This document shows positions 52,471-61,630 of a DNA stretch of 64,000 bases, in pieces; position 1 is the stretch's first letter; each line of letters starts with the position of its first letter. This stretch comes from WTGA01 sp965214055 (GTDB lineage: Bacteria > Pseudomonadota > Gammaproteobacteria > Arenicellales > Poriferihabitantaceae), in NCBI GenBank assembly GCA_965214055.1, contig OZ243931.1, positions 1,860,001 to 1,924,000 on the forward strand, in the 5' to 3' direction. Position numbers and translations under genes: made by a program. Below the pieces are notes generated by a model that did not search any database, had not been told where the DNA came from, and saw only the letters and a list, made by a program, of their open reading frames with translations.

Positions 52471-53219
52471 TGAAAATGAAGAAAGTTATCGTTATTTTCC
52501 TGCTGTCCATGGCAGTGGGTGCCTGTGCAGGGCAACTCAACATCCCGGTCATTAACAAATCCCCGGATCGGGTGATCCCTGAAGCCTACGCGGCCCAGGC
52601 AGGCGACTCCATTTACAATATCGCGTGGGCCTTTGGCGTGGATCACCTTGATTTGATCAAGTGGAACCGGCTCAAGCGCCCTTACCGGGTTTCTCCGGGT
52701 CAGGTGATTCGGCTCCAGGAGCCCACCGCCAAAACCATCGCCCTGGACCCGGAGATTGAGCAATCGAAAATTGCCACGGCACTGCCGCAAAAGCAACCGG
52801 TGAAACCGGAACCGGTGGAGACCGCTCCCGCTCCGGAGGTCGGGTTTTCCAGTACACCGGGAAAATGGAACTGGCCGGCCGAAGGCAAGTTGACCGGAAA
52901 ATTTACTCCGTCGAAGGGCCGTAACGGGATTCAAATATCCGGTTCCGAAGGCAGCGATGTGAAAGCAAGCGCGGACGGAGAGGTGGTGTATGTCGGGGAA
53001 GGGATCCGCGGTTATGGGAAGTTGATTATTGTCAAGCATTCCAAGCAGTTCCTGAGTGCCTATGCCCACAATAAGGAGATCGTGGTCAACGAAGGGCAAA
53101 GGGTGAAGTCCGGCGAGCAGATAGCGCGCATGGGAAGCAGCGGTGCCCCGTCTACCATGCTGCATTTTGAAATACGGAAAGACAGCGTGCCCGTGGACCC
53201 GTTGAAGTATTTGAACTAA
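52470..53219 (+). CDS. nlpD: NlpD-like lipoprotein, LysM and M23 domains
   Basis: A 249-residue protein with a lipoprotein signal (MAVGAC, acylation at Cys17). A LysM domain follows (YAAQAGDSIYNIAWAFGVD to SPGQVIRLQ, about residues 40-85), then a C-terminal M23 domain (from about 150: GIQISGSEGSDVKASADGEVVYVG, HNKEIVVNEGQRV). The M23 zinc ligands are partly replaced, for example no HxH pair, as in NlpD, which activates amidase AmiC rather than cutting peptidoglycan itself. ATG 52470 overlaps the yqaA stop. Confidence 0.92.
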   Translation: MKMKKVIVIFLLSMAVGACAGQLNIPVINKSPDRVIPEAYAAQAGDSIYNIAWAFGVDHLDLIKWNRLKRPYRVSPGQVIRLQEPTAKTIALDPEIEQSKIATALPQKQPVKPEPVETAPAPEVGFSSTPGKWNWPAEGKLTGKFTPSKGRNGIQISGSEGSDVKASADGEVVYVGEGIRGYGKLIIVKHSKQFLSAYAHNKEIVVNEGQRVKSGEQIARMGSSGAPSTMLHFEIRKDSVPVDPLKYLN

Positions 53220-53227
53220 GGGAGGGT
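53211..53227. repeat. 17-bp direct repeat, left copy (covers nlpD stop)
   Basis: TTGAACTAAGGGAGGGT at 53211-53227 is repeated exactly at 53440-53456. It includes the last codons and stop of nlpD. Confidence 0.85.
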
Positions 53228-53439
53228 GTCATTACGTCAAGGTCAAGGTGCTGCACTACGCCGATGAATGCCTGACGATCCATCGCGGGCCGCGGGAGCT
53301 GGTCCGGCATGATGCGCAGAACCAGTTGATGGTAGAATATGACAAGGCAACCGCGTAGGGTCCGCCGCGGGGTGAAATGAAGGGCAAAAGCGGACAATTC
53401 ATATGTTGCAGAACCGGACAGTTCTATTTGTTACCAACA
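53228..53439 (+). pseudogene. Insertion scar: probable transposase C-terminal fragment
   Basis: Between the two direct repeats, one plus-strand frame reads KVLHYADECLTIHRGPRELV and ends KATA at a TAG (53356-53358). The pattern (L-x-I-H-R-G-x-R-x-L) resembles tails of integrase-type transposases, but the family cannot be fixed. No start or ribosome binding site is present. The rest, to 53439, is typical of IS ends in composition but shows no clear inverted repeat. Confidence 0.4.
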
Positions 53440-53456
53440 TTGAACTAAGGGAGGGT
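53440..53456. repeat. 17-bp direct repeat, right copy
   Basis: An exact second copy of the sequence at 53211-53227. Together they bracket a 212-bp segment. 53457-53601, up to trpD, shows no further feature. Confidence 0.85.
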
Positions 53457-53601
53457 TGCATTGTCACGTTGCTGGTGTACACTTTCTTTCCCATGGGAAA
53501 TGCGGCGTCCCGGGAAAAGGGGCTCCTGGCGGATGAACGCCAACCGGGGATGCCTGGTGTCAGTGCCCCGATATTGACTTACCGTTACCATTAATACGTA
53601 C

Positions 53602-54630
53602 ATGGAAATACCTTCCGCTAACCGCCGGCTTGCTGCTGGGAAAGACCTGAGCCGCGAGGAGATGAAATCGGTGATGATGCAGATCATGTCTGGGCAGGCC
53701 ACGGACGCACAGATCGGAGCATTTCTCACTGCCTTGATGATCAAGGGTGAATCGGTAGATGAATTGACGGGGGCTGCGATGATTATGCGGCAGCTCTGTG
53801 CCAAAGTGCCCACGAAGACGGTAAAAATTGTGGACAGCGTTGGCACCGGTGGAGATCGAGCGAAACTTTTCAACGTCTCCACCGCCAGTGCCCTGGTGGC
53901 CGCCACCGCCGGAGCCTGCATGGCCAAACATGGTAACCGTGCGGCAACGGGTAATTCAGGCAGTGCGGATGTTCTGGAAGCTGCAGGGGTAAATATTGCG
54001 ATCTCCCCGGAACAGGTCGGGCAGTGCATAGACCAGTGCGGCGTCGGGTTCATGTTTGCGCCGGCCCATCATTCGGCCATGCGTTTTGCCATTGGGCCCA
54101 GAAAGGAAATTGGAGTCCGTTCCATCTTCAATTTGCTCGGGCCGTTGACCAACCCTGCAGAGGCGAAGTTTCAGCTTGCGGGGGTGTTCAGCCAGCAATG
54201 GGTCCGTCCCATGGCGGAAGTCTATGCCGAGCTGGGGAGTCTGCATACCCTGGTGGTCAGTTCGGATGATGAGCTGGATGAAATCTCCATTGCCGCTTCG
54301 ACTCTTGTGGTCGAATACCACAACGGAGGATTTTCTGAATACGTAATATCTCCAGAACAATTCGGCATCGAAAGGTCGGATTTGAGCACGATCACGGTTT
54401 CCGACCCCGGGCAAAGCCTCGAACTTATCCGGGGAGCCCTGGGGGGCCAGCCTGGACCTGCGGCAGACATCATTGCATTGAATGCCGGCGCAACGATTTA
54501 TGCGGGTGACCTGGCCGGTTCCATTGAAGAAGGCGTTGTCAGGGCCAGGGAAATCCTGTGCCACGGCAGTGCGCTTGAAAAGCTTTCCCGGTTGGTGGAG
54601 ATTTCCAACTCATTTGAACCAGGCTGCTGA
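53602..54630 (+). CDS. trpD: Anthranilate phosphoribosyltransferase
   Basis: A 342-residue enzyme of tryptophan synthesis transferring phosphoribose to anthranilate. The PRPP-binding loop is DSVGTGGD followed by NVSTASALVAA and KHGNRAATGNSGSADVLE; a second metal/PRPP site is DELDE. trpE, trpG and trpC are not adjacent, so the pathway genes are dispersed. Confidence 0.96.
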   Translation: MEIPSANRRLAAGKDLSREEMKSVMMQIMSGQATDAQIGAFLTALMIKGESVDELTGAAMIMRQLCAKVPTKTVKIVDSVGTGGDRAKLFNVSTASALVAATAGACMAKHGNRAATGNSGSADVLEAAGVNIAISPEQVGQCIDQCGVGFMFAPAHHSAMRFAIGPRKEIGVRSIFNLLGPLTNPAEAKFQLAGVFSQQWVRPMAEVYAELGSLHTLVVSSDDELDEISIAASTLVVEYHNGGFSEYVISPEQFGIERSDLSTITVSDPGQSLELIRGALGGQPGPAADIIALNAGATIYAGDLAGSIEEGVVRAREILCHGSALEKLSRLVEISNSFEPGC

Positions 54631-54876
54631 GACAGAAATCATGCCCGTTCGGTTGGCAGGTCGACTGCCAGGATTCAGTTGAACGTGTTGGGAGGATTCC
54701 CCGGTATGGAACCGGACCGCCGAGGTGCGTTTTCGGCGGCCCCCGGGTTTTCCGCCGTTTTTCCGGGCAGCGGGGATGGGAAATTCAGGACGGATCATTC
54801 AGGAGGGGGTCCGCCCTGGTTCGTTCGATGAAGTACTGCGAACCACAGTCTGCAATCGCAAAAATCCAGGGTCTGC

Positions 54877-55677
54877 ATGAGGGTCCCGGACCCCGGTGCA
54901 TGTCGGATGGTATCCCTTTGGGGAACGGACGTGCTTGATCCACAGGAACCGCCTCCGTACAGGAGAATCAATGAACACGGCCCGGCCCCCCTGCTCATTG
55001 CCTGCGACCACGCAGAAAACACGGTCCCGAAGTCCCTGAACGGTCTCGGCCTGTCAGCAGCGCATCTTCGCAGGCATATTGCCTATGACATTGGAGCAAA
55101 GCAGGTATCGTTGCTGCTGTCGAAACGGTTTGATGCACCACTGCTGTTATCGGAATATTCCCGTTTGGTGATTGACTTGAATCGTCATCTCGATGATCCA
55201 ACCCTCATCGTCGAGGAATCAGATGGTACTCCGGTTCCCGGGAATATGAATCTCACGGACGAAATGGTCAGCCAGCGTAAGGAAACCTTCTTTCATTCCT
55301 ATCACGAACAGTACCAGAAGATGTTTCGTGCCCTGGTTTCCCGATGCAGGCACCCGGTCATTTTATCGGTACACAGTTTTACGCCGGCAATGAATGGAGT
55401 CCATCGCCCGTGGGAAATGGGAGTTCTGTGGGACCGGAATGAAGGGTTTGCCAGACGGATCATCGAGAGGCTGACGACCGTGACAGGCTTCCGGATCGGC
55501 GAGAACGAACCGTACCCGGCGACCGACCCCGAGGGGTATGCCCAGGTGGCTTACGGCCATGAACCGGGTGTGAATTTTGCCTTGCTGGAAATCAGGCAGG
55601 ACCTGATTTCCAGCCAACGAGGTCAGCAGGAAATCGCCCGGCTCATCCATGAGGCATTTGTCCCGATTCTGGGGTAG
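54877..55677 (+). CDS. N-formylglutamate amidohydrolase-family protein
   Basis: A 266-residue protein matching the FGase family: LLIACDHAENTVPKSLNGLGL at about residue 40, then HIAYDIGAKQVSLLLS, LSEYSRLVIDLNRHLDDP and VILSVHSFTPAMNG. It probably hydrolyses an N-acyl amino acid. The classical role (last step of histidine degradation) is uncertain because no hut genes are near. Start could also be the ATG at 54907. It is flanked by 246-bp and 189-bp gaps. Confidence 0.87.
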   Translation: MRVPDPGACRMVSLWGTDVLDPQEPPPYRRINEHGPAPLLIACDHAENTVPKSLNGLGLSAAHLRRHIAYDIGAKQVSLLLSKRFDAPLLLSEYSRLVIDLNRHLDDPTLIVEESDGTPVPGNMNLTDEMVSQRKETFFHSYHEQYQKMFRALVSRCRHPVILSVHSFTPAMNGVHRPWEMGVLWDRNEGFARRIIERLTTVTGFRIGENEPYPATDPEGYAQVAYGHEPGVNFALLEIRQDLISSQRGQQEIARLIHEAFVPILG

Positions 55678-55866
55678 TCTGGTCAGAGGGCGGATTCCGC
55701 TTGGACCCATCGCCGGATCCATTGTCAGGATTCCGCGGGCATGAACCGGAGCGGCACACGGGATGCTTTCCCCTTGGGAAAACCGGCGATTTCCCCGCCA
55801 GGGGGTGTCAGCGGCCATTGTGCGAATCAGGTACAATTGCCCCTTTAGTTCCAGCAGGCTCGTCCC

Positions 55867-56928
55867 GTGTCAGGCAACGCATTCGGCAAACTTTTTACTC
55901 TCACCTCGTTTGGTGAGAGCCATGGCCCGGCCCTGGGTGGGGTGGTGGATGGCTGTCCGCCTGGAATGATGCTTTGTGAAGAAGATATGCAAAAGGATCT
56001 GGACCGGCGAAAACCGGGAAAATCCAGGTATACCACCCAGCGAATGGAAGGGGACCGGGTGGAAATTCTTTCGGGTGTTTTCGACGGCAGGACCACTGGG
56101 ACCCCCATCGGGCTGCTGATCCGAAACGAAGACCACCGCTCCAGGGACTATGACCGGATCAAGGATCGTTTCCGGCCGGGTCACGCGGACTATACCTATA
56201 CCAAGAAATACGGTTTCCGGGATTACCGGGGAGGCGGGCGGTCGTCTGCCAGGGAAACCACCATTCGTGTGGCGGCCGGGGCCATCGCAAAAAAATACCT
56301 GCGGGAGCACTTTGGCGTAGAAATTCGTGGATGTGTTTACCGGATTGGTCCCATCGACATTGGAATCCGGGACTGGAGCGAAGTGGAAAAAAATCCATTT
56401 TTTGCCGGGGATGCGGCCGTGGTGTCGGATCTCGAGAAACTCATCATCAATACACGCAGAGCGGGGGATTCGGTGGGTGCCGGGGTGCTGGTGGAAGCAC
56501 GGGGAGTATCCCGGGGATGGGGAGAACCCGTTTTTGACCGGCTTGATGCCGATATTGCCAAGGCAATGCTGTCCATCAATGCATCGAAAGGCGTGGAAAT
56601 TGGTGATGGATTTGCCGCTATTTCGATGAATGGTTCCGAGCATCGTGATGAGATCACCCCCCAGGGGTTCAAGTCCAACCATTCCGGAGGAACCCTGGGC
56701 GGGATTTCGAGTGGACAGGATATACGGGTCAAGGTGGCGTTCAAGCCGACATCCAGTATCCAGGTGCCCGGCGATACGGTGAACCTGGACAATGAGCCCG
56801 TTGAAGTGGTCACCACAGGGCGCCATGACCCCTGCGTGGGGATCCGTGCAGTCCCCATTGCCGAGGCGATGCTGGCGTTGGTTCTCATGGATCATGCCCT
56901 CAGAAACCGGGCCCAGAATCCCGGATAG
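55867..56928 (+). CDS. aroC: Chorismate synthase
   Basis: A 353-residue FMN-dependent enzyme giving chorismate from EPSP. The N-terminus SGNAFGKLFTLTSFGESHGP carries a conserved histidine; other blocks are GGGRSSARETTIRVAAGA, GEPVFDRLDADIAKAMLSI, and GGTLGGISSGQDI. The start is GTG 55867. It supplies chorismate to the tryptophan branch represented here by trpD and trpBA. Confidence 0.97.
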   Translation: MSGNAFGKLFTLTSFGESHGPALGGVVDGCPPGMMLCEEDMQKDLDRRKPGKSRYTTQRMEGDRVEILSGVFDGRTTGTPIGLLIRNEDHRSRDYDRIKDRFRPGHADYTYTKKYGFRDYRGGGRSSARETTIRVAAGAIAKKYLREHFGVEIRGCVYRIGPIDIGIRDWSEVEKNPFFAGDAAVVSDLEKLIINTRRAGDSVGAGVLVEARGVSRGWGEPVFDRLDADIAKAMLSINASKGVEIGDGFAAISMNGSEHRDEITPQGFKSNHSGGTLGGISSGQDIRVKVAFKPTSSIQVPGDTVNLDNEPVEVVTTGRHDPCVGIRAVPIAEAMLALVLMDHALRNRAQNPG

Positions 56929-57109
56929 CAAGGGGGTGCCAATGCCGTCACACAGGGTGGACCGGTTGCTGGTTTTGGCGGGAACTTCCCCGGGGCAGGG
57001 AATTGTCAATGGATGGGGTGGAACGGGTGGCAGGCAAATGTGTTCTGATGAAACTCCCCTCCCCGGTCAATATGGTACTATCCGTCCATGACCTGATAGT
57101 ATTGGGAAA

Positions 57110-58516
57110 ATGAAATCACAGACACTATACGACAAGCTTTGGCAGCAGCATGTGGTCCATGTTGACGAGGATGGGACGGCATTGATCTATATTGACCGCC
57201 ATCTGGTGCATGAGGTGACCTCCCCTCAGGCCTTCGAAGGATTGCACATATCGGGCCGAAAACCATGGCGAAAAAGTTCGATGATTGCCGTGCCGGACCA
57301 TAATGTGCCCACCACCGTTGACAGTGCGGCAATCGATGATCCGGTTTCGAGGCTGCAGGTGACCACTTTGGACCAGAACTGCAGCCACTTTGGCATTACC
57401 GAATTCAGGATGTCTGATCCACGTCAGGGTATCGTTCATATTATTGGTCCGGAGCAGGGTATCACCCTGCCGGGAATGACCATTGTCTGCGGAGATTCCC
57501 ATACCTCGACCCATGGGGCTTTCGGTGCGATGGCGTTTGGAATCGGCACTTCCGAGGTGGAGCATGTCATGGCGACCCAGTGCCTGATTGCCCGCAAGTC
57601 CAAAAATATGCGGATCTGGCTGGATGGAAAATTGCCATCCGGAATCACCGCCAAAGATCTGGTGCTCGCGGTGATCGGTGAAATCGGGACAGCCGGGGGG
57701 ACCGGGTACACCATCGAATTTGCTGGGCCGGCCATTCGGGCCCTGTCCATGGAAGGCCGAATGACCGTGTGCAACATGGCCATTGAAGCCGGTGCCCGTT
57801 CCGGCATGATCGCCGTGGACCAGACCACCATCGAGTATCTTGCGAACCGGCCCTATTCACCCAAAGGTGAGCTGTGGGACCGGGCTGTTAAGGCCTGGGA
57901 AGATCTGCACAGCGATGAGAATGCGGTATTTGACCGGGAAGTGAGCATGGACGCCGGCTCCATTCCCCATCAGGTGACATGGGGGACCTCCCCCGAGATG
58001 GTGGTCCATATCAACGATGTGGTGCCTGACCCCGGTGCTGAACCCGACCCGGTCAAAAGGGAAGGAATGGTCAATGCACTGACCTATATGGATCTCCAAC
58101 CGGGCACCCCGGTGAATGAAATCCCCCTGGACCTGGTTTTCATTGGTTCATGTACCAACGGTCGCATCGAGGATTTGCGGGAGGCAGCTGCCGTTGTCCA
58201 GGGCAGGCGGGTCGCTGAAAGCATCAAGCAGGCGTTGGTGGTTCCGGGGTCCGGTCTGGTGAAGCGTCAGGCGGAAACGGAAGGCCTGCACCGGATTTTC
58301 ACCGATGCCGGGTTTGAATGGCGGAACCCGGGATGTTCCATGTGTCTGGCCATGAATGCGGACCGGTTGCAGCCGGGTGAGCGGTGCGCGTCGACGTCAA
58401 ATCGGAATTTTGAAGGGCGCCAGGGTCAGGGAGGACGTACGCACCTGGTTTCTCCGGCCATGGCCGCCGCCGCGGCTATTGCCGGGCACTTCACGGATCC
58501 GGGAAGGTTGTCATAA
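57110..58516 (+). CDS. leuC: 3-isopropylmalate dehydratase large subunit
   Basis: A 468-residue aconitase-family subunit for leucine synthesis. The [4Fe-4S] cysteines are in FIGSCTNGRIEDLR and NPGCSMCLAMN. The CGDSHTSTHGAFGAMAFGIG block is also diagnostic. It overlaps leuD by one base. The 181-bp gap after aroC must contain its promoter, but no strong hexamers were found. Confidence 0.97.
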   Translation: MKSQTLYDKLWQQHVVHVDEDGTALIYIDRHLVHEVTSPQAFEGLHISGRKPWRKSSMIAVPDHNVPTTVDSAAIDDPVSRLQVTTLDQNCSHFGITEFRMSDPRQGIVHIIGPEQGITLPGMTIVCGDSHTSTHGAFGAMAFGIGTSEVEHVMATQCLIARKSKNMRIWLDGKLPSGITAKDLVLAVIGEIGTAGGTGYTIEFAGPAIRALSMEGRMTVCNMAIEAGARSGMIAVDQTTIEYLANRPYSPKGELWDRAVKAWEDLHSDENAVFDREVSMDAGSIPHQVTWGTSPEMVVHINDVVPDPGAEPDPVKREGMVNALTYMDLQPGTPVNEIPLDLVFIGSCTNGRIEDLREAAAVVQGRRVAESIKQALVVPGSGLVKRQAETEGLHRIFTDAGFEWRNPGCSMCLAMNADRLQPGERCASTSNRNFEGRQGQGGRTHLVSPAMAAAAAIAGHFTDPGRLS

Positions 58517-59154
58517 TGGAGCCGTTTACGGTACTCGAAGGCATTGTCGCGCCGCTTGACCGGGCAAATGTCGATACGGATGCCATCATCCCCAAACAGT
58601 TTTTGAAATCGATAAAACGAACGGGTTTCGGGCCGAATTTATTTGACGAATGGCGCTATCTGGACCACGGTGAACCCGGCATGGACAACAGTGTCCGCCC
58701 CCTTAACTCCGGGTTTGTTCTAAATCAGCCCCGATACCGAAATGCCCGGATTTTACTTGCCAGGGATAATTTTGGTTGTGGGTCCTCCCGGGAGCATGCG
58801 CCATGGGCGTTGCTGGACTATGGTTTCCGTTGTGTCGTTGCACCCAGTTTCGCCGAGATTTTTTTCAACAATTGTTTCAAAAACGGCATACTGCCCATTG
58901 TCGTCGCTGACAGAATGGTGGACGACCTGTTTTCCAGAGTTGAAAATGAACCGGGATTTGCAATGAGGGTGGATCTTCCAGGCCAGGCCCTGACGCTGCC
59001 GGACCATGCCAGGATTGAATTTGAAGTCGATCCGTATCGCAAACATGCATTGATCAACGGACTGGATGATATTGGGATGACACTTGAAAAATCGAAATTG
59101 ATTGTCAAGTACGAAGAACACCGCAAAACGGTGGCACCGTGGCTGTTCAGCTAG
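58516..59154 (+). CDS. leuD: 3-isopropylmalate dehydratase small subunit
   Basis: A 212-residue swivel-domain subunit with NVDTDAIIPKQFLKSIKRTGFG and DNFGCGSSREHAPWAL. It forms the heterodimer with LeuC. leuB, usually next, is not present: fimV follows directly. Confidence 0.97.
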   Translation: MEPFTVLEGIVAPLDRANVDTDAIIPKQFLKSIKRTGFGPNLFDEWRYLDHGEPGMDNSVRPLNSGFVLNQPRYRNARILLARDNFGCGSSREHAPWALLDYGFRCVVAPSFAEIFFNNCFKNGILPIVVADRMVDDLFSRVENEPGFAMRVDLPGQALTLPDHARIEFEVDPYRKHALINGLDDIGMTLEKSKLIVKYEEHRKTVAPWLFS

Positions 59155-59215
59155 GGAGCCGGTGAGGGTCATTTGCTGTAGGGCAATACGGGACCTTTTG
59201 TTCATTCGGAACGGC

Positions 59216-61534
59216 ATGTCTAGATCTCTCCTTTCCTTTTCTGTCGTATGCCGGGTTGTTGCGGCCATTCTCTGGATGCCTGCTCTTTCCCAGGCGGTGG
59301 AGTTTGGCGAACTGGATATTCATTCCGAATGGTTCGAGGAGTTTAATCTTGAAGTGGACTTGGTTGCAGTGGTCCCGGCGGATCTGGCCACCCTGTCCAT
59401 TTCCCTGGCCAGCCGTTCGGAATTTTTCGAGGCAGGCATTGCGTATCCAAAATACGCTGACTCCCTGGAATTCCGGATTCTCGAAAGGGCCGACGGCACC
59501 TATTATGTGGCCATTACAACAGCCATCCCGGTCAAGGAACAGACTGTTCATCTGCTCCTGTCCGCAACCTGGTCCAGGGGAACAGTCGTACGGGAATATT
59601 ACGTATGGCTCAATCCCCCGCTGTTCATGCCGGATTCTGCTGCCGACGTCGTTCTGTCTTCCACGGTTCATGTTCAGCCCGGTGACACGCTTTCGGGTAT
59701 TGTGCACAGCCTGAATTTGCCGGGTTCTCTGACCCGGTTTCAGGGGTATACCGCCATCCTGGAAGCGAATCCCGATGCATTCATTGAAGGCAACATGAAT
59801 CGTTTGCTGGCGGGGGCGGTGCTGGAAATACCCGCCCATGACGTGATCTCCCGGACAAGCCCTGAAACCGCACTCCAGCAGTTTTTGGCACAGTCTGAAC
59901 AGTATAACCGGTATTTGGCGGAGATCGGTCATTTCAAGCAGTCGGGAGTCGGGGCCGGAGAAACGGAGTTCCAATCCGATAGCGGACCGGAGGAAGAAGC
60001 GCGATTGAGCATTGTTCAGGAGGTCATTGAGGGGGAACTGAGTGCCGCGCTGGAGGGGGAATCCGGGGATTCCGGGCAAATTTCGGCATTGGAGAGACAG
60101 TCTGTACAAGTGGAGGAAACCCTGCTCAGTGCCGAAGCACAAAGTGATGAAATCAAGGAGGAGTTGGCTGAAATGCAGGCCCGGGAGGAGCAGGTTTCCA
60201 CCCTGATCGAGATTGAAAGCTCCAGTCCGGTCATCCTCCAGGACCCGGCTGGGCCGGCAGAAAATGAACCGGAGAATGTCCTTGTGGTACCGGATGAACC
60301 GGACTCCCAGGGTACCGGAGAAAGCCCTGCAGGGGAAGGTGAAGATGCCGATGTGGCCAGGGAGGAAATGGCGGAGGTCATCTCTCCTGAACCGCCGGAT
60401 GCCGGGACCGACGACGGGAAGGCAGTCTACAGTCAACCGGTCAGCGAGCCGGTCAGCGAACCCGCCAGTGAACCCGCCAGCGAGCCGGTCAGTGAACCGA
60501 TCAGTGAATCGGTCAGTGAGCCGGTCAGTGAGCCCGCCAGTGAATCGGTCAGCGAATCGGTCAGTGAGGTCAGTGAATCCACCAGTGAGACGGTCCAGGG
60601 TGAAGCCATCGCCGAGGACACTTCGGCGAAGGATGCAGCGACGGAAGATGTGGCCAAGGACCTGCCGGAAGAAGACCTTTCGATGGTTTCCGAACAGGCA
60701 CCCCCGTCCAGCATCATGGGTTCTCTTTCAGCAATGTTCGGAGGGCTTGGTGATTATGTCCTGAAAATTATCGCGGGACTGCTGGTGCTGATGGCGGTGC
60801 TGTTTTTCTACCGTCGAAGGAATTCACGGCAAAAATCCGTAGTGGATGAACCCGCCGACCCCCATCCAGGCAGCCGCCACCCCCCCGAGGCTGGAGCTGC
60901 GGCCGGAGAGGAATCGCCCTCTTCATCCCAGACCGGTAGGAAGGGGGTTGTGGATGAGGACAGGGCAATCAGTCGACCGGCGGCTGACGACCCCTTGGCG
61001 GAAGCCGCGGTGTATCTGGCCTACCACCGGGAAGAACAGGCCATCCAGGTGCTGGAGGAAGCGTATCACGCCAGCCCGGAAAGACACGATCTGGCGGAAA
61101 AGCTTCTGGAAATTTTCCATCAGTACAATGACCGGATCGCATTTAATGCGCTGGCGGGGGAATTGCGCATGCGGATGGGGGAAAGTCCAGACCCGGTTTG
61201 GGATCGGGTTGCCGCCATGGGCAGGGAAATCAGCCCGGAAAATCCGGAGTATGATGAAACGGATGTTCCCCGGGATGTCCCGGAACCCCCGGACCACCAG
61301 GAAGAGGACAGCATGCTGGCCGTGGACGATACCCGACTTTCCACCATCGATGAACCGTCCACCGGGGAAGTTGATCCATATGAAAAATCCAGAATTGCGC
61401 TCGAACTGGCCGAAACCTATGCACGATTGGGTGAAAAACACATTGCCAAAGGCTATATTCACGAAGTTCTCCATGAAGGCAGCGGGAAGCAGAGAAAGGA
61501 AGCAGAAAAGATTGCCAAAAAATGGGAGGTATAG
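59216..61534 (+). CDS. fimV: FimV-like peptidoglycan-binding polar/pilus assembly protein
   Basis: A 772-residue protein from ATG 59216 with a signal peptide ending near SQAVEFG. An N-terminal FimV domain is followed by LysM at about 150-200 (HVQPGDTLSGIVHSL to AGAVLEIPA), a coiled coil at about 300-350, and a Ser-Glu-Pro-Val repeat tract at about 405-460. One membrane helix follows at about 513-532 (VLKIIAGLLVLMAVLFFY), then a cytoplasmic TPR-like end with the FimV C-terminal motif (SRIALELAETYARLGEKHIA). FimV promotes type IV pilus assembly, twitching and polar cAMP signalling in Pseudomonas. It is somewhat shorter than the usual 900 residues. Confidence 0.92.
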   Translation: MSRSLLSFSVVCRVVAAILWMPALSQAVEFGELDIHSEWFEEFNLEVDLVAVVPADLATLSISLASRSEFFEAGIAYPKYADSLEFRILERADGTYYVAITTAIPVKEQTVHLLLSATWSRGTVVREYYVWLNPPLFMPDSAADVVLSSTVHVQPGDTLSGIVHSLNLPGSLTRFQGYTAILEANPDAFIEGNMNRLLAGAVLEIPAHDVISRTSPETALQQFLAQSEQYNRYLAEIGHFKQSGVGAGETEFQSDSGPEEEARLSIVQEVIEGELSAALEGESGDSGQISALERQSVQVEETLLSAEAQSDEIKEELAEMQAREEQVSTLIEIESSSPVILQDPAGPAENEPENVLVVPDEPDSQGTGESPAGEGEDADVAREEMAEVISPEPPDAGTDDGKAVYSQPVSEPVSEPASEPASEPVSEPISESVSEPVSEPASESVSESVSEVSESTSETVQGEAIAEDTSAKDAATEDVAKDLPEEDLSMVSEQAPPSSIMGSLSAMFGGLGDYVLKIIAGLLVLMAVLFFYRRRNSRQKSVVDEPADPHPGSRHPPEAGAAAGEESPSSSQTGRKGVVDEDRAISRPAADDPLAEAAVYLAYHREEQAIQVLEEAYHASPERHDLAEKLLEIFHQYNDRIAFNALAGELRMRMGESPDPVWDRVAAMGREISPENPEYDETDVPRDVPEPPDHQEEDSMLAVDDTRLSTIDEPSTGEVDPYEKSRIALELAETYARLGEKHIAKGYIHEVLHEGSGKQRKEAEKIAKKWEV

Positions 61535-61630
61535 CCCGGGGTTGATCCAGGGAGGTGTGAATCACTCGCCTCCCTGTTTCCCGAGAGTCCCCGGAATCGC
61601 TAGCAATGCAGGGAGGTATTCCCAAAACCG

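Noticed and set aside
54717..54750. Terminator after trpD
   Set aside because: CCGCCGA/TCGGCGG forms a 7-bp stem, but C-rich sequence rather than a T-run follows, so intrinsic termination is not supported.
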